Under the pieces are notes generated by a model. It saw nothing but the letters and a program-made list of their open reading frames with translations, had not been told where the DNA came from and ran no database searches. A stretch of DNA of 64,000 nt from Arsukibacterium indicum. Its GTDB lineage: Bacteria > Pseudomonadota > Gammaproteobacteria > Enterobacterales > Alteromonadaceae. Shown in pieces: positions 61,892 through 64,000 of the stretch (position 1 is the stretch's first letter; each line of letters opens with the position of its first letter). Location of the stretch: assembly GCF_019100565.1 (NCBI RefSeq), contig NZ_JAHRID010000003.1:496001-560000 (forward strand), in the 5' to 3' direction. The translations under genes were made by a program, and so were the position numbers.

Positions 61892-62724
61892 AAACACTTT
61901 ATCAGTATGCAATTGTACGGTTTTTACCGCATGTTGAGACGGGCGAGTTTGCTAACGTCGGCATAGTACTGTGCGCTCCTGAATTAGGCTTATTCGATTT
62001 TCGACTGGCACCTGGCTGCTTTGCCCGCGTTACCGATTTTTTTGAAGATCTTGAAGGCAAACTTTACAAAGCGACGCTGCAAACGGTAGAACAAGAGTTG
62101 CTGCGGTTACAAACCTACGTAACACGTCTCACACCAAAAGAGCTAGCACAGCAGATGCAGGAAGTAGTTCGGCCAAGAGAAACGCTGGTGCGCTACTCAG
62201 AGCTGCGCTCTTTATATCTGGAACAAAAACCTGCAGCTGTTATTGAGCAATTATTTGAGCGCCTGGTGCATCGTACCTTCATTACCGAAGAGTATCAGGA
62301 AAGCCTGATGGTTAAAGTTATACGCCAGCAGTTAAAAGCTGAAAAGCTAACGCATTTTAAGCAGGGTAAAATTCACGATAACTTTATCGAAGTTACATTG
62401 CCGCTGGTAGCAAAAACCAACGATATTTTTGTGATTAGGCCATTAGCCTTTCGCCACCAAACCGCTATTCGCGTGTTTGACCATGCTGAACAATGGCTTG
62501 GTCGATTCCGGCGCCTGGTAAATCATAATGTGCTGCAAACAGACAATATTTTGTTGCCTTTACAAGGTCCAAACCTAAACGACAGCAAACTGCTTGGCGC
62601 CTTTAAAGAAGTAGAGCGCGAACTGGCAGCTTTTGGCGCACAAACCCTGGATCATAAAGACAAAGCCGGTATCAGCCGCTTTGCCAAACAAGCTTTAGTA
62701 GCCGATAGTTTTAAACTTCAATAA
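61888..62724 (+). CDS. DUF3037 family protein, partner of the HipA-like kinase
   Basis: 278 residues from ATG 61888 (GGGAGG 7 bases upstream); a TTG at 61873 is less likely. Its start, YQYAIVRFLPHVETGEFANVG, is the DUF3037 signature, followed by a helical middle region and a beta-rich C-terminal part. The function of the family is unknown. It shares the kinase's transcript and overlaps it, which suggests a partner, substrate or antitoxin-like regulator. Soluble, no membrane segments. Confidence 0.85.
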   Translation: MKTLYQYAIVRFLPHVETGEFANVGIVLCAPELGLFDFRLAPGCFARVTDFFEDLEGKLYKATLQTVEQELLRLQTYVTRLTPKELAQQMQEVVRPRETLVRYSELRSLYLEQKPAAVIEQLFERLVHRTFITEEYQESLMVKVIRQQLKAEKLTHFKQGKIHDNFIEVTLPLVAKTNDIFVIRPLAFRHQTAIRVFDHAEQWLGRFRRLVNHNVLQTDNILLPLQGPNLNDSKLLGAFKEVERELAAFGAQTLDHKDKAGISRFAKQALVADSFKLQ

Positions 62725-62741
62725 TCCCCCTCCAGTTCGTG

Positions 62742-62760
62742 GGCCCCGAAATTTGGGGCC
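62742..62760 (+). terminator. Weak hairpin after the DUF3037 gene
   Basis: Inverted repeat GGCCCC (62742-62747) with GGGGCC (62755-62760) and a 7-base A/T loop, followed by only two Ts. A possible terminator. Confidence 0.45.
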
Positions 62761-62876
62761 TTGCTACATCTTGCTTACCAATGTACCAAAAAATGCTTTG
62801 AATTATTTCTTACTTCGCTTAGGTTAAGGTAATTAAACAATAAAGGACTACCTGCCTGCAGTAGTAAAAGGAAGTT

Positions 62877-63410
62877 ATGACCAGCCGAGCTTATGCCATT
62901 TTTGAAACCGGAATGCAGGATGTCGCCAAGCTGATTCAGCTGTTTGACAATCTTGAATCACAAGAACACCGTCAGCAATATGAAGTGCTGAAACGTGCAG
63001 CTTTAGTCATGACCACCACCGCGTGGGAAAGCTATATCGAGACCTACCTGCATGAGTTACTGATTAAAAAGATTAACGGTATTCAAGGTAGCTTTGCCGG
63101 TGATTTTATTCAGCAGAAATTTGAAGCTGAGATTAAAAGGCTGAATAACCCCAGTGGCGATAAGGTGCGCCAACTTTCCAAGGAATTTTTGCGGTGTGAT
63201 ATTACCGAACATTGGAAATGGGCCAATACCGAACCCGCACAAGCCCGGCAGCAGCTCAATCATTGGTTGTCTAAACGCGGCGACGCAGTGCACAGCGCAT
63301 GTGAAAGTGGTAACCCACAGAAAGCGCACTTGGTAAAGAAAGATGATTTGGATAAGGCGGTTAGATTTTTTAGGGAATTAGTTAAAGTTACTGATTTAAT
63401 TTGTTTTTAG
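62877..63410 (+). CDS. HEPN-domain protein, RiboL-PSP/MAE-type RNase-like
   Basis: 177 residues, all helical. AAGGAAG precedes the ATG. It carries the HEPN signature R-x4-H as RGDAVH (R134, H139), the catalytic ribonuclease pair of the superfamily. The early TTTAWESYIETYLHELL is typical of the RiboL-PSP-HEPN/MAE_28990 branch. HEPN proteins of this kind act in toxin-antitoxin, abortive-infection or RNA-processing systems. It lies directly before an OLD/RecF-type ATPase gene. RNA cleavage is inferred. Confidence 0.82.
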   Translation: MTSRAYAIFETGMQDVAKLIQLFDNLESQEHRQQYEVLKRAALVMTTTAWESYIETYLHELLIKKINGIQGSFAGDFIQQKFEAEIKRLNNPSGDKVRQLSKEFLRCDITEHWKWANTEPAQARQQLNHWLSKRGDAVHSACESGNPQKAHLVKKDDLDKAVRFFRELVKVTDLICF

Positions 63411-63464
63411 ATAATCACTTCGTATTTTGAATATGTTTTTTTCTTATTATAGAGATCTAATAAA

Positions 63465-64000
63465 TTGAAATTGATAAAAAAGATCGAAATAAAGTACTTC
63501 AGATCAATACATTCAACCAAAGTTATTGACTGTAGAAACTTAAACATTTTCTCCGGAAGGAATGATGTCGGCAAATCAAATGTTATCAAAGCTCTAAATT
63601 TATTTTTTAATGGAATTACTGATTATGACTCCGGTTTCGATTTCTATGAGAACTTCTCAAACAAAAGACTTTCTGAAGTACGATCAGAGAGTATAAAAGG
63701 CAAACAATTCATAAGCATATCCATAGAGTTTATAAGACCAAAATCTTATAAAAACAGCCTCCCTGAGTTTTTTACGGTCGAGAGAAAATGGCATCGGGAG
63801 AGTAAGACACATGACCAAAAAGACAACCTGGCTGCTTTAGAAAAGCAGAAAAAAATCCCTAATACACTATCTTCAGCTCAAAGCAATTTAACGAAATTTC
63901 TTAATAAAATAGTATTTGAATACGTTCCTGCTATAAAAGACAGAAACTACTTCAAAAACTTACTCGTAAAACTCCAAGAAAATTTGCTACATAATTCGGT
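63465..64000 (+). CDS. AAA/OLD-type ATPase, N-terminal part (cut by window end)
   Basis: An open frame from TTG 63465 runs to the window end, 178 codons without a stop. It begins [16 protein letters not shown], the usual start of SMC/RecF/OLD-type ATPases. Walker A is GRNDVGKSN (N-x-x-G-K-S), followed by LNLFFNG. The region is noticeably richer in A and T than the rest of the window. Its C-terminal half (TOPRIM nuclease or other) lies outside the window. With the upstream HEPN gene it could form a phage-defence pair. The TTG start has only a weak ribosome site. Confidence 0.75.
   Translation, partial: MKLIKKIEIKYFRSIHSTKVIDCRNLNIFSGRNDVGKSNVIKALNLFFNGITDYDSGFDFYENFSNKRLSEVRSESIKGKQFISISIEFIRPKSYKNSLPEFFTVERKWHRESKTHDQKDNLAALEKQKKIPNTLSSAQSNLTKFLNKIVFEYVPAIKDRNYFKNLLVKLQENLLHNS

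Noticed and set aside
1-64000. CRISPR array, insertion sequence, tRNA or rRNA genes
   Set aside because: No regular repeat-spacer pattern, transposase frame, tRNA cloverleaf or rRNA stretch was seen on either strand.

Overview
The window looks like a chromosomal segment of a Gram-negative gammaproteobacterium of the Alteromonadales/Chromatiales type (Rheinheimera, Alishewanella or Arsukibacterium would fit). That placement is an inference from gene content: several large TonB-dependent receptors (TBDRs), a TBDR/halogenase/amylase locus, M13 and S9 peptidases, biosynthetic SpeA/SpeE, IlvIH, CnoX and YjjX. I saw no rRNA, tRNA, CRISPR array, insertion sequence or replication origin.

Region 1 (1-12.1 kb) is a maltodextrin/starch uptake and breakdown locus. 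It has two TBDRs (the first cut by the window edge), a flavin-dependent tryptophan-halogenase-like protein, a GH13 amylase lipoprotein, a short AraC-type regulator and MalQ. Three palindromes centred on ATACGTAT, with the look of LacI-family operators, mark the two TBDR promoters and the araC-malQ promoter. The two TBDR promoters are collinear over about 45 bases. The matching LacI-type repressor is not in the window. An unknown protein and an OsmC peroxidase sit inside this region.

Region 2 (12.2-16.8 kb) holds an outer-membrane barrel, a periplasmic binding protein and a small lipoprotein. Next come small minus-strand genes (membrane proteins and a Phd/ParE-type toxin-antitoxin pair) separated by attC-like imperfect palindromes. 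I read this stretch as an integron cassette cluster without an integrase (a CALIN).

Region 3 (16.9-50.4 kb) is mostly housekeeping: S9 and M13 peptidases, a DUF350/YgiB/YgiC set, a GH18 chitinase, ArgA, a chemoreceptor, a GlpD-like oxidase, ProB, an OmpA-like lipoprotein, a third TBDR, divergent SpeE/SpeA, tandem acyltransferases, a methyltransferase, CnoX, IlvI-IlvH, and a non-canonical Nramp-family transporter.

Region 4 (50.4-64 kb) is more accessory. After an S9 peptidase and an amino-acid permease there is a tightly coupled four-gene operon: a His-rich membrane protein, a StlD/DarB-like ketosynthase, a haem-oxygenase-like diiron protein and an unknown protein. It looks like an uncharacterised lipid or polyketide pathway. 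YjjX follows, then a toxin/immunity-like membrane pair, an exported alpha/beta hydrolase, a HipA-like kinase overlapping a DUF3037 protein, and a HEPN RNase-like protein followed by an A+T-rich OLD/RecF-type ATPase cut by the window end. The last few genes look like a defence or conflict island.
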